A stretch of DNA of 64,000 nucleotides, from NCBI GenBank assembly GCA_029215795.1, contig JARDYH010000005.1, forward strand, positions 17,578,001 through 17,642,000, written 5' to 3'. The stretch is from Anniella stebbinsi. Taxonomy: Eukaryota > Chordata > Lepidosauria > Squamata > Anniellidae. The translations under genes were made by a program, and so were the position numbers. Shown piece after piece: positions 10,640 through 22,356 of this stretch. Position 1 is the first letter of the stretch. Each line of letters starts with the position of its first letter. The notes below the pieces were generated by a model. It made no database searches. It was not told the origin of the DNA and saw only the letters and a program-made list of their open reading frames with translations.

Positions 10640-10885
10640 GCTGGTTTCGGACGACACAATAATCAACGGAGGAGGGGAACAGGCAACCATCAGTGATGTT
10701 GCTTATTGTGCCGTGTGGAGGACAACACACAACGCACACACAACCGGCAGTATGCTATTAAGCATCAGGGAAAAACAACGGGCTGCTCCGTTATTTTCCA
10801 AGCCCCATTGCTTATTATGAGACCTTACTGCGTACTGTGAGTACTTTATCCCCCCTCCCTTGCCTAAAGTGTCATCCGAAACCAG
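10640..10885. mobile_element. MITE with GCTGGTTTCGGACGACAC ends, interrupted at its right end
   Basis: The left end GCTGGTTTCGGACGACACAA and the right end TAAAGTGTCATCCGAAACCAG are inverted repeats. The terminal GAAACCAG is the exact target site of the adjoining hAT element, and the sequence resumes at 13339. Confidence 0.6.
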
Positions 10886-13338
10886 TAGGGATGTGCACTG
10901 ACCCCCCGGATCGGATCGGATAGCAGATCGGAATCGGACCTGGGGGTCGGATAGGATTGGATCGGATCGGAGAATGGTCGGATCGGATAAGACAGGATGT
11001 CCAATCCAGATCGGACACCATTTTGAATGCTTTTTCCCATAGCCAAGTATTGTTTTACAAAAACGCCTATAACTTTTTCATTTTTAAAGATAGAAGGATG
11101 AAACTTGGGCACATTGTAGACTGGTTAGGGATAGTTATCTGTGAGAAATTTCAGAACGATTGGTGCATGCATTTTGTGGCAATTAATTTTTTAATAAATA
11201 CCCAGGAATGCCTATAACTTTGACATTTTTAAAGTTACACACATGAAACTTTGCCACATTGTAGGTGGTACCGTGGGACCTATGTGTGTGAAATTTCAGA
11301 AACATAGGTGCTTGCCTTGTGTGGCAATTAATTTTTTAATAAATACCCAGGAATGCCTATAACTTTGTCATTTGTAAAGTTACACACATGAAACTTTGCC
11401 ACATTGTAGGTGGTACCTTGGGAACTACGTGTGTGAAATTTCAGAAACATAGGTGCTTGCCTTGTGTGGCAATTAATTTTGCCTCCCACTTTTTTATTTT
11501 TAAAGATACAAACAGGAAACATGGGCACATTACAGGGAACACTTTGCTTGATATGCGTGTAAAATTTCAGAAAGCTGAGTCCAGGCATGTGGTGGCAAGG
11601 TATTTTTGAAACAATGAGGAAAGAAACGCCTATAACTTTTTTATTTTAAAAGTTAGAAGTCTGAAAGTTGCTCACTTTGTAGATGGGTTAGGGGTAGATA
11701 TGTGTCAGAAATTTCAGAATGATAGGTCCAGGCATTTGATGGCTATGGAATTTTTAAATTAAAAGTTTCAAAAGTTTTTCCACAGAGGCTTGGTCTCCCT
11801 CTCCTCCCCCTCCCGCCTCCCGCGAAGAAAAAGGAAACACTCTCTCTCAATCTCTTTGATCCTTGCTAGTATCCATTACAGAAGGAGAAACAAAAGAACT
11901 CGGCTGTCTGCTTTCCTACTTTCACTTTTTACTCAAGCTCCTTAATTAGGGCTGCCCAAATGATAATGGACGGGTGGTGTGTGTGCGCGCGCGGGCGGGC
12001 GGGCTTGGCGGGCTTGGCAGCGTATCCTGGTGGCCAAGGCCGGGTGTCTGGAGCGGAGCACACGCTGTCAGTTGGTGAGCGGAGGGGTCATTCAGGCCGC
12101 CCCTCAGGGAGCTGTGGAGGCGCATTGAACGCCCTCCCCATCATCCTCTTCGTCATCACCTACCCCTGCGGCCCAGCGGAGCACAACAGCCCGCATTAGT
12201 CAAGCCCTCCAGGAGTCTCACAGCAGCCAGGCAGAGGCTCTGCTGCCCAGGAACCGGCCCGCACGCGAGGGCACCGGCGGGGCGCACACACAACGCTGGC
12301 GAGGGGGAGGAGAAGGGGAGGAACAAAGGATCAAAGAGATCGAGAGAGAGTGATCCTTGCACGCATGGCTGCAAAACTGAGCTAGGCTCAGCAGTTCTGC
12401 TTGAGTAAAAAGTGGAAGTAGGAAAGCAGACAGGAGCTGAGTTCTTTTGTTTCTCCTTCTGTAATGGATACTAGCAAGGATCAAAGAGATCGAGAGAGAG
12501 TGTTTCCTTTTTCTTCGCGGAGGGGGAGGAGGGGGAGACCAAGCCTCTGTGGAAAAACTTTTAAAACTTTTAATCTAAAAATTCCATAGCCATCAAATGC
12601 GTGGACCTATCATTCTGAAATTTCTGACACATATCTACCCCTAACCCATCTACAAAGTGAGCAACTTTCAGACTTCTAACTTTTAAAATAAAAAAGTTAT
12701 AGGCGTTTCTTTCCTCATTGTTTCAAAAATACCTTGCCACCACATGCCTGGACCCAGCTTTCTGAAATTTTACACACATAACAAGCAAAGTGTTCCCTGT
12801 AATGTGCCCATGTTTCCTGTTTGTATCTTTAAAAATAAAAAAGTGGGAGGCGTAACTGTATTTACCCCACTACTACCCATTTTTCTAAAATCAATTGCCA
12901 CACAAGGCAAGCACCTATGTTTCTGAAATTTCACACACATAGGTCCCAAGGTACCATCTACAATGTGGCAAAGTTTCATGTGTGTAACTTTAAAAATGAC
13001 AAAGTTATAGGCATTCCTGGGTATTTATTAAAAAATTAATTGCCACAAAATGCATGCACCAATCGTTCTGAAATTTCTCACAGATAACTATCCCTAACCA
13101 GTCTACAATGTGCCCAAGATTCATCCTTCTATCTTTAAAAATGAAAAGTTATAGGCGTTTTTGTAAAACAATACTTGGCTATGGGAAAAAGCATTCAAAA
13201 TGGCGTCCAATCCAGATTGGACCTCATCGGATCGGATCGAATCGGAGGTTGGTCGGATCGGATCGGATCGGATTTTCCCGATTTTGGGGCGGATCGGATT
13301 CGGATCGTGGATCGGATCCGATCCGATGCACACCCCTA
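10886..13338. mobile_element. 2453-bp non-autonomous foldback hAT element
   Basis: The ends TAGGGATGTGCA and TGCACACCCCTA are hAT-like terminal inverted repeats. The flanks GAAACCAG (10878-10885 and 13339-13346) form a perfect 8-bp target duplication, the hAT signature. Very long inverted arms (10886-11938 and 12399-13338) begin with GATCGGATCGG-rich sequence and contain a tandem array of about 145-bp units starting GCCTATAACTTT at 11065, 11210, 11355 and 11628. The 460-bp centre is GC-rich and the same strand shows no transposase. It was inserted into the right end of an older MITE. Confidence 0.85.
11065..11760 (+). repeat. Tandem array, about 145-bp unit, left arm of the foldback hAT
   Basis: Five successive units each run GCCTATAACTTT, TTTTTAAAG, ATGAAACTT, CACATTGTAG, AAATTTCAGAA, GTGGCAATTAATTTT. 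The fourth and fifth are shorter and more diverged. The array is mirrored, with fewer units, in the right arm. Confidence 0.75.
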
Positions 13339-13917
13339 GAAACCAGCCCATGGATGGCAAATCTGTGTGCGCCTTTGGGCAACACGGAAGCGCCGCTCCA
13401 TGGAGCGGACATCTCTCTCTCCCCCACCACCACCTGTAGGCACTCCCCGCTGAATGACAGCACTGGTTAGTGCTCACCTTACCAGTGGCACCATTACAGG
13501 GGGAGGAGCAAAGAGCAGAGGAGAAACCAGGCTCCCAGCGGTGGATGAATCCCATCTGTCAACAGGAGACAGGGCTTCAGGAAGAAGTCCCAACAGGGCC
13601 CTGTTTTACCATGGAGTTCAGGTGATGGAGCGACGCGCAAGGTTCCTAGCTGCCTCAGCACTGGATGGCCCTTAAGCTGAGGCGAAAGGGGAGGAGAGCC
13701 GATGCCCAAGGATCGGAGCTGCTCGTGACAGCCTTGCACTTCGCTCCAATCTTGACAGATGGGTGCCTGCTGCGGCTAGACATTTCATGTCCAGCCATGG
13801 GAGGAATTCTCCACCCGCCCCGATCCATGTGGGGATCACCTGGAGGGGATGGAAGGGGCTCCACTGTCAGTTGACAACTTAACCCACCCATTGGTTACTG
13901 TGTCATCCAAACCAAGC
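13339..13917. other. Remnant of the host MITE and unassigned sequence
   Basis: After GAAACCAG the sequence CCCATGG mirrors the left host flank. A further element end, GTGTCATCCAAACCAAGCCA, occurs at about 13897-13916. Between them I recognise nothing. Confidence 0.35.
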
Positions 13918-14924
13918 CACTGGCAACATTCAGACGACACTTTAGGCAAGGGAGCGGGGGATAACGTACTCACAGTACACTAAGCAGGGGGTACTCCCCA
14001 TACAACACATTGCTCCGCCGTCCGTTGAGTGGCTGAAAGTCCCAGCATCCATCTGGGTGGCTGGTGCTCCTCCCTCCCTCCAACATTAGTCCTCCTGGCC
14101 CCACCGCATCAGCCATAGAGTTCTGCTGGCTGTGTAAGAGTGGGTGGGGTACGTCTGATTGCTCCTGCCTGAGAACTCTATTGAAAATGGAATAATCCAC
14201 TCGACAGAGGGGGAATACCCTCCACACGACATGTTAATGAACAGGGCTCCAGATACACAACGTGCAAGCCCGTTGTTTTTACGCACTGATTAATTCACTA
14301 AAATAGTGTCCCATGAGTTGTGTGTCCATTGTGTGTTGCCCTCCACACGACACAATAAGCAACACAACGGACGGTTGTTTGACACCCCCCCATTAGTTAT
14401 CAGCTGGTTTCGCACGACACATTAGGCAATGGAGGAGGACAGAGCATACTGACCGTGCGTTAGGTAGGTGGTGCTCCCCACACGACACGTTGCTCTGCTG
14501 TCCTTTGAGCAGCTGAAAGTTCCGGCGTCCATCTTGGTTGCAGCGTCTCCTCCCTCAGTCCTCCAGCCGTATCCCAGTATGCACCGCAAGTTCCGCCAGC
14601 TGTATCAAAGCAGCGGGTGAGCAGGCAGGTTTGGCTGCTCTGGCCGGCAGAACTCTATGACCAAACGGAATAGTCCACGGAGAGAGGGGGGGTTGGTTTC
14701 AGACAACACTTTAAACAATGGAGTTTGGGATAAACAACGTGCAAGCCTGTTGTTTCTCTCCATTGCTTATTTGGGCGGGATAACGTACCATCAGTTGTGT
14801 GTGCATTGTGTGTAACCCTCCACACAACACGATAAGCAACACAGCTGACGGTTGCTTCCTCCCCCCTTGCCTAATGTGTCGTGTGAAACCAGCCATCATG
14901 TCGTCCAAAATAGGCCATTGACTA
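13918..14924. mobile_element. MITE related to the 5541-6050 element, split by a younger copy of the same family
   Basis: The left end CAACATTCAGACGACACTTT is at 13923. Its right end (CATGTCGTCCAAAATAGGCCA) appears only after the inserted element at 14416-14895. The join ATCA occurs on both sides of the insertion. Confidence 0.5.
14416..14895. mobile_element. MITE, about 480 bp, GCTGGTTTCGCACGACACATTAGGCAA ends, nested
   Basis: The two ends are inverted repeats of about 27 bp (GCTGGTTTCGCACGACACAT and ATGTGTCGTGTGAAACCAGC). The interior is highly similar to 5541-6050. It lies inside the copy at 13918-14924. Confidence 0.7.
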
Positions 14925-15178
14925 TCATATAGTTTCTTTCATCTGGTTGTTTTGTTGCAGTTATGTCACAAAGTTCCCCAGAAAGCTGCCATTCCATTGG
15001 CTGGGCCTACAGTTAAACTGCTAGGTAAGATGAAAACCGAATCAGCTTGAATTCAGCAGTTTGCACTTGCATTGATTGGATTGGATTAAGAACCTGGATA
15101 AAGAACCTGAAAATCTTGAACAGGCCAGTCACAAGCAAGGTAAATGTTTCCATTTATTGCCAGCTAATCTAGTGAGAG

Positions 15179-15259
15179 GAGTATAAAAGACTCAATTATT
15201 CACTCGTGTTGTAAGATACTTTTTATTATTTAAAACAAAGCTTTCAGTCTAGTGAGTGG
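15179..15259 (+). promoter_or_regulatory. Candidate promoter and first exon upstream of GTSF1-like copy A
   Basis: The TATA-like GTATAAAAGA at 15181 is followed, about 70 bp on, by a good splice donor (GTGAGTG|GTAAGT near 15259). This is the only TATA-plus-donor combination I noticed between NCKAP1L and copy A. It would supply a non-coding exon spliced to the acceptor at 18787. The assignment is inferential. Confidence 0.3.
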
Positions 15260-15434
15260 TAAGTTGGAAAATGTGTGCATGTTAAGTTTTTATTGTTGCT
15301 TTAATTTTAGTAGTTTATGTTGGGACTGTGAGAGAGCTCAACAGTGTTTAAAGCAGTCATAACAGACAAAGTAATTCCTTTTTGTGGCTTATTTCCAGGC
15401 AGTGAGAATGGTAGAATTTCTGTTGATCTTGGGA

Positions 15435-15650
15435 GTTGGTGGGTGATTACTATTCTTAGGAGGTATTATTACTATATTCTTAGGATAGTTACTATTATTA
15501 CTTGGGATACTAAGATTACTATTACTATTCTATTACTATAGTGATACTATTACTAGGATTACTATGACTAGGCTGCTATTATTTAAAATACTAGGATTAC
15601 TATGACTAGGATAGTTACTATTACTATTTTTAGGATTATTATTTTGGAGT
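15435..15650 (+). repeat. Low-complexity TTACTA/TACTAGGA microsatellite
   Basis: Imperfect repeats of ATTACTATT and ACTAGGATTACTATGACTAGG. There is no other content. Confidence 0.75.
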
Positions 15651-16508
15651 TGGAGGAAGATTATTTTTCTTTTTCTAACTGAGCTTGTGTGGCTGTAATG
15701 ACTGCATGATACACAGAAAACAACAAATTTTCTAGTTTCATCAACTGTTCCAGTCTCTAAGATTACATTCCAGCTTCCCCAGTCAGTGTGAGGGTCATAC
15801 TCCTGTGCTTTCAACAGCCACACAGCAGTTCAGTAGTTCACACTGTATCTCTCCATAAGAACACTTTGAATATCCTGGTACACTTCCAGGGTGATATAGA
15901 ACATAGGCTTTCAACTGTGCATCACACCAGTGTGCAACCATAGCATCCTCTTGCCTGTCTTTAAAATAATGATAAAAGAAAGGCTTGGTTCAGGACAGGT
16001 ATAACACCAAAGCATGGTTTGACATTTTATTAGAATCAGGACAACTATGGAACATCGAATTTGGGGTTGCCACCTAATCAGAGCATGCAAAGAGAGGAAG
16101 CATCGTGTGAACATGGGGCTGTTCATGTAGTGCCAACTTCTGGCTTGGTATTTTGTCTCAACTGACCAGAGAAGCAGTTAGAAAAAAGGGCAAGTGGCCC
16201 TAAATAGGGGGTCTGCTAAATTGGATATCACTGGTATAGAATTTGAGCATGGAACCTTCCTAGCATATTAGGCCCACCGAGAACATGCTGAAGTCTGTAA
16301 TAGTAGGCTTATGTTGGGCAAGGCAGACTGGAGCACATAATTAATCTATGGCAGAGGTGGGAACTGAATCCAAGTTTTCTAAAACAAAGGGTTTATTGAA
16401 TGCCACTCTGCCAGTACAATGAGGTGGGTCACCGCCTGTTGAAGAGCATGATTTAGGGAAAGAGTAGTAGTGGGTTGGCTTTTGGCCCATTTTGGATATG
16501 GCCTTTAT

Positions 16509-16828
16509 TAGGCTGACCATATGAAAAGGAGGACAGGGCTCATGTAACTTTAACAGTTGCAGAGAAAAGGGAATTTCAGCCAGAGTCATTTGTATGCAAT
16601 TAGTACCTGGTGAAATCCTCTCTTCATCACAACAGTTAAAGTTGCAGGGGCCCTGCCTTCTTTTGTATATGGTCACTCTAGTATAGTGCCTGCAACTTTA
16701 ACTGTTGTGATGAGGAGGGAATTTCACCAGGTACTAATTGCATACAAATGACTCCAGCTGAAATTCACATTTGTCTACAACTGTTAAAGTGACATGAGCT
16801 CTGTCCTCCTTTTCATATGGTCTGCTTA
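16509..16828. mobile_element. 320-bp palindromic hAT MITE with 8-bp target duplication
   Basis: The ends TAGGCTGACCATATGAAAAG and CTTTTCATATGGTCTGCTTA are inverted. They are flanked by a perfect GCCTTTAT duplication at 16501-16508 and 16829-16836. Each half contains the inverted block CCTGGTGAAATxC...AACTTTAACTGTTG. It looks like a known squamate hAT family. Confidence 0.85.
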
Positions 16829-17529
16829 GCCTTTATCACACCTACCATTTCCCCCCAGATTGCTTCTGCGGGTTCCCCCTCCAGTTTCCTATGCGAATCT
16901 AGCGTTTTGAATCACACATGGTCGTTTGCTCCAATACCTCAGCTTGTTGAACTTGTCTGAAATGGACTTTGCCAGTTGAGGGATAAATCGAAACAGAAAC
17001 TAAAACCTGCGACATCAGGGCGAGAGAGCAGCAGGGGGGAAACAACATCATGCGAACCCGATGAGAACGACCTCAGTTAAAGGAGCCATTTTATGTCCCT
17101 TAAGCTCTCTATCCCCTGACAGCTATCCAGCCTCGCCAGGCACACCAACAACTCACTATCAGAGCAACTGCTGTCTTGGAGCAGGCAGATGTCACAATGA
17201 GCATTGGAGTGTGCACGTGTGGTTCACCTAATCCGGGTCGGAGGGAAATCCTGTAATCCCCCCCCAGAAATTTTGCCGCCCCCAGAGCCTGCAAAAGGCC
17301 CATTTCAGCACTTCCGGGATGTTGACCAAACCCAGATGGAAGGGGGGGTTTAGAGTGCACGTGTTCTTGTTTCCGAAATGTGTGCCCTATGCCCCGCCCA
17401 CACTTCCCTCCTGGCCTCAAGGAGTGTTTAGCAAGCCCCTCCTGCATAGCTCTCAACTGAGGAGGCAGCAATCAAGAACACCTTCCGCTCGGTCATTCTG
17501 CATTGCTCCCGCGCCTTCCCAGCAGGTCT

Positions 17530-18030
17530 GTAAAAAAAAAAAATTCCAATAAAAAATCCAAAATAAAATCCAAACCTGAAACCCCTGACATGGCTCCCCC
17601 CACCCTGCCTTCCCTGTGAGGCTGTAAATAAATAACTCCAAGAAACCCTGGCCCTGACTTAGCTTCTCTCCCCCCACCCCCTTGCATGAGTTCAGGGCTG
17701 TATTTACTCCATGGAAATACAATTCAAGAGAACCCTCTGACTTGGATTCTCTCTCTTCCCCCCCCCCCCACTTTCCCTGCACGTGAGTTCTAAGATTTTA
17801 AATTTATTTTCTCCAAGGAAATAAAATCCAAGAATTCACATGCAGGGAAGGCGGGGGGGGGGGACCAAGTGAGGGGTTTCTTGGATTTTATTTTCTTGGA
17901 GAAAATAAATTCAATACAGCTCGCAGGGAAGGCGAGGGGAGAAATCCAAGCCAGGCGCCTTGCCACCCACCCCCTGCCTTCCTTTCTTCAAGAAAATAAA
18001 TCCAAAATAAAATCTAAGAAAACCCTGGCT
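17530..18030. repeat. Degenerate minisatellite with inverted units
   Basis: The motifs AATAAAATCCAAG, CCCTGGCTTGG, CTTCCCTGCA and the inverted CTTGGATTTTATTTTCTTGG recur about every 100 bp, some direct and some inverted, and are separated by C- or G-runs. No function is seen. Confidence 0.6.
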
Positions 18031-18787
18031 TGGCTGAAGTTTGGTTTGTGTTGTGAAAGAAAATTGCATTTTATGTAGTCCAACTGCTCTAGCACGATTC
18101 TATTGTGTTTTTCATAAATCCAGTAAGCTTGCTTCCAAGTAAGCATGTATAGGGTCACAGCATTAGCGTTTTAGAAAACGACTTGCTTGCAAGTTTGCTA
18201 TGCTTCCAAATACTTTACCATGTGTAAAAACAACCCTCCCCAAAAGCTTTTCATTGTCAGAAGCCCATTTCCATTTTTTTTTTCAAATGTGCACTGGAAA
18301 GCTCTGCCATGGTGGTGTTTCCGGAAGATGCAGTTTTCAGGTGAATTGGAAAGGTGCTTCGTAATTTGGTAGGGGATGGGGGAGTCTCCTTCTTTAGGAC
18401 ATCTCCTTCTTTAAGACAGGAAGAACAAGAAACCTGAATCTGTTCTGGTAAGTTTGGATTAGGTCATTATCTGGTTAAATTTAAAGATGGTGAGAATTGA
18501 CTGTATCTTTATATATGCCTGGTTATCACTACAGTAAAAAAAATAGTATTCAGAGTCTCATTTTTAGAATTTGTATTTTTAAAGTACAGATTAGTTGTTG
18601 ATTAAAAAAATACAGTTTAGTTAAGTTTTACTTTATTAACTTTGATTGATGAAAAAAAGTCCTTTATGACTGTATATTCAGTCGATGTTTACCTTAAAAA
18701 AATTCCCTGAGGCACCACCTAACGAAATGTGCTGTGCACGCCTATGGAGCATGTCTTGATGCTTAGTAACTTCTTGTTCTCAAACAG
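18031..18787. other. Upstream flank of GTSF1-like copy A
   Basis: AT-rich sequence without recognisable genes. It ends at the acceptor TTCTCAAACAG (18787). Confidence 0.4.
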
Positions 18788-18837
18788 ATATTCTTAGGAG
18801 TGCAGTATTCTATAAGCCTACCCACCTATATTATTTC

Positions 18838-18930
18838 ATGGATCCTGAAAGGCTCATTCAATGCCCCTACGACAAGAACCATCAGATCAGAGCCTGCAGG
18901 TTCCCTTATCACTTGGTGAAGTGCAGGAAG
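18838..18930 (+). CDS. GTSF1-like copy A coding exon 1 (CHHC finger 1)
   Basis: The 31 codons run from [20 protein letters not shown] to HLVKCRK, ending at donor GTAAGG. The exon probably begins at 18788 after acceptor TTCTCAAACAG. The frame stays open back to that acceptor, so an N-terminal extension from an upstream exon cannot be excluded. The ATG at 18838 is chosen because DPE(K/R)L is where GTSF1 homology begins. Confidence 0.8.
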
Positions 18931-21900
18931 GTAAGGAGAAGACAAAAATGGGCACTGGGGAGAACACTGCAAACAACGTCTATTCCCAATATGGCCTTGT
19001 AGTAATGGCTCAAGTCCAGCAGTGTGTGAATCAACACAAAAGAAGTGGTCATGGCTTGCCACCTCATGCCTTTTCAAAAGAGGAGAGAGTGAGTTCAACT
19101 CTCTTAATTTCTGTGACATTTTGAACATCCATATGAACTTGCAAGATGCAAACAAAGTTGCATGGTGATGCCATTTGAGCTAGTCATCTGAGCCCATCTG
19201 CAATCTCCTACTCTAGTACATGTGTATTGCTGCCACCCAGGATTTCACGTATTTGAATGCCAAGCTTGCAATGGAAGGTCAAGGGTTCCACCTGGATAAC
19301 ATGCCTGGTTAGCCTATGCTTGTGTGCAGCCAACCAGGACTATAGATTCTATGCTTTTAGGGAAAAGTAGTCCTACAAATAAATAATGAGCCTGAGGCTC
19401 CAATAGTACACTGCTCTTTACTCGAGCCACCATGGTTTTCCTAGAAGAGGCCTCCCTAACTGGCCACTCCTGAGACATTACTCTTCGCACTGAAAGGACT
19501 CCCTCCAAGTGAGGAATGGAGTAAAGAATTCTCTTTGCTGTGGCTTGAATTTCAGATTCACACATACCTCCTTTACCAATATCCTTATGTGATGATAAAC
19601 TGGAGAGGGTCATTCATGCTCTGCTAACTTCCAGCTTTCCTTCCCACCCACCATCCCCAGAACAACCAGAAGATCGCCAAGGAACTTGTAACGTGTCCCT
19701 ACAATGCCCGTCACAGAGTTCCCAAGAGGGAGTTAAACTTGCACACTGCAACTTGTGATGATAAAGTTTCTACGGAGGTATACGGAGGTAAGAGGATGTG
19801 TGTGTGTGTGTGGTTTTTTTTAAAAAAAAAACACTTATCTGCCTGCCAGCTAGAGCAGGGGTGGGCAGACTTTAGACTTGTTGGATCTACTGAATTTTTC
19901 ACTTGGACTCTGAGGATCACCAAATGCAGCCAGGTGCAAAATAATATCTCAGGCAAGAGGACACAGAATTGTGGAACAAGGTGCATCTGAGCAAATGCTC
20001 GGTTCAGGAATTTATCTTCAATATCAGAAATGGAGCGCTCTCTCAAAATCCTTTCTCACACAATTCCCATTTCCCCCCCAACCTTTCTTGATTTCAACAG
20101 CCTGATTTGGGAGGAAAAAAAGGATCTTTGTTCCTGTTATTAAACCATAGCAAGGGTTTCCAACTTGCAAATCTACTGCAAATCATTTGAAGATCTACCA
20201 GTAGATCCCAGTCTACCTTCAGCCCACCCTTGACTTAGAGCATGTGCTCTGTGTGTGTAATATATTTATGATGTTGGAGTAGCAAAATTTATATAAGGAA
20301 TGAAGTGGCTGGGATGTGTAATCTTTAGCAATGCTCCAGATATTCTTACTGAAAAAATATGCTGCTTTCAATGCATGCTGCATGCCTAATTTGTTGGAAA
20401 GCTGGGTCAGAAGAGAAGAAATGAATGGATTAATACTGAGCAGGGAGAGTGGAACCAGCAGCATTCCAAATAGTGAGAGAACAAGATGTGACTTATTAAA
20501 GTGGGCTTCCTTCTCTTGGAGCCAACTTACACTGCTGATTTACTGCAAGGGAAGAGCACACTGGGTTGTTAACAACAGATGATACTATCACCAAGCTGCA
20601 GCAATCCCGCAGCTTCCCTCTGGGAAAGGCACATTTTCGGAAAGTCATTTAGTTCGTTGATTTTCCTTAAATGTGGCTTCTGAGTGGTTCCACTGTAATG
20701 TGCCCCATCCCCTTGCATTACATCCTGGGCGTCCCTATTTCTGTGACCTGGCTGTGACCTAGCAGTGACCTGAGTCAAGGGGTGGGGCTGCCCTCCCTCC
20801 TATTCCTTCTCCCCCCCCCCCCCCCAGTCGCAGTAGCCTCCTTTTCTCATTCACAGTAGTGGAGTAGCTAGGTTGTATGTAGTGCACCATAAAGAATACA
20901 CAGAAGGGAAGGAGGGGATGGCCAGTAGCTGGAGCCTGCATCCGTGACATTTCGCAGTATCACTACTGTGATACAATGCAAACTAAAGAATACACAGAAG
21001 GGGAGGAGAAGGGGTGGTGAGAAGTAGCATGGACAGAGCGGGGAACAAACCTCTCTTATTCACTGGGAGCATCTCTGTGATTGAAGATGTTCACTTCAAC
21101 TGGCAAGACTCCACCCACCCAGCCCCAAAGAAAGGTGGCTTAAAGTGCTCTGTGACTTGAACACTGCTTTTTAGGTGGCATGTACTCTGCTTTGCTTGCT
21201 TGGTGTGCCACTGATAGACCAAAACCAATTTCATGATCATCTGGATAAAAGTTGAAAATGCTTCTGCATGCGTTTCCTTTTACACTGGGCCCAGGAGTGT
21301 GACGCTATGGAAGACGGGATTAAAATTCAGAACTATTTTATTCACATACTGCTCAATCAGTAAGAGAAAGCAGATAACAAGAATTGTAGGTAAAGGCTTA
21401 GGTATTGTGTGGCAAACCAGACAAGAGGCTGATCAGTAACACGGGAAGTAAACATGTTTGTAACTGAAATGCAAACTTGGTTGACTTACATAATTTTGTC
21501 CATGCCATGGTCCATAATTTGGATTATGTTGGTGTACTTGTTAAAGTGTGAGGTAAGCACACGGTCCTGAACTAGGAATGCTGTTGGGGTGTTCAGAAAA
21601 AGGGTGACACTGTTGTCCTTGAAAAAAAGACTGGCCACACACAGTGTGGCTGATCATCTAATTTAAGGAGCAAACTAGACATGATTGATCTTCCAACATC
21701 TTTTCCCCCCTCTCCACGTCAAAATAAAAAAATGGGTGGAGTGGGTGAGAAATGAATTGGGGCTATGGCCCTATGGAACGAATTAACGCTCCCTCTCCCA
21801 TGCTGTTTCCTAAATTAATCGCGAATAGCTGCTTCTGGACGATTATCTAAATTGGGGAAAATGAGGGTGGGGAGGGTTAAGCCCTGCTTCAGCCCCAATC

Positions 21901-22324
21901 TAATGTCCCTCCCCGCCATGGTTATTTTAAGTGTGTGGTGGGGAAAGGGTGAAGAGATTTCTTGACAGAGCATCCACTTTCCCCGTAAGGAACAGCTAGG
22001 ATTAGGATTGCTTTACAATTTAGTATATATAACGTATCACAGGCACTAAAAAAAAGGACACGTTATGAATGCAGGGAAACGGTGACACTCCTCCTATAAG
22101 AATCTTTTCCATTAAAAAATGGTGGCTTGACTGATACTTGATCTGGAAATTGGGTCATTGTGTTTTTGTGTTTTATACTTATTGTTTTTAAGTTGTTATA
22201 ATGGTTTTAAATCTATTTGTATAGTGTATGTTTTGCAGTTTTAATTTTTGTATATTGTTTATAAATGTTTTAATCTTATGTAAACCACCCAGAGAGCTTC
22301 GGCTATGGGGCAGTATACAAATGC

Positions 22325-22356
<32 letters not shown>

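Noticed and set aside
11060..11620. CRISPR-like array
   Set aside because: The units are about 145 bp, contiguous and without unique spacers, in a eukaryotic transposon arm.
11000..13500. Open frames inside the foldback hAT (for example 120-144 codons near 13.1-13.5 kb) as genes
   Set aside because: They lie in inverted-repeat arms, mirror each other, and contain GATCGG-encoded low-complexity SDRIGS-like runs with no recognised domain.
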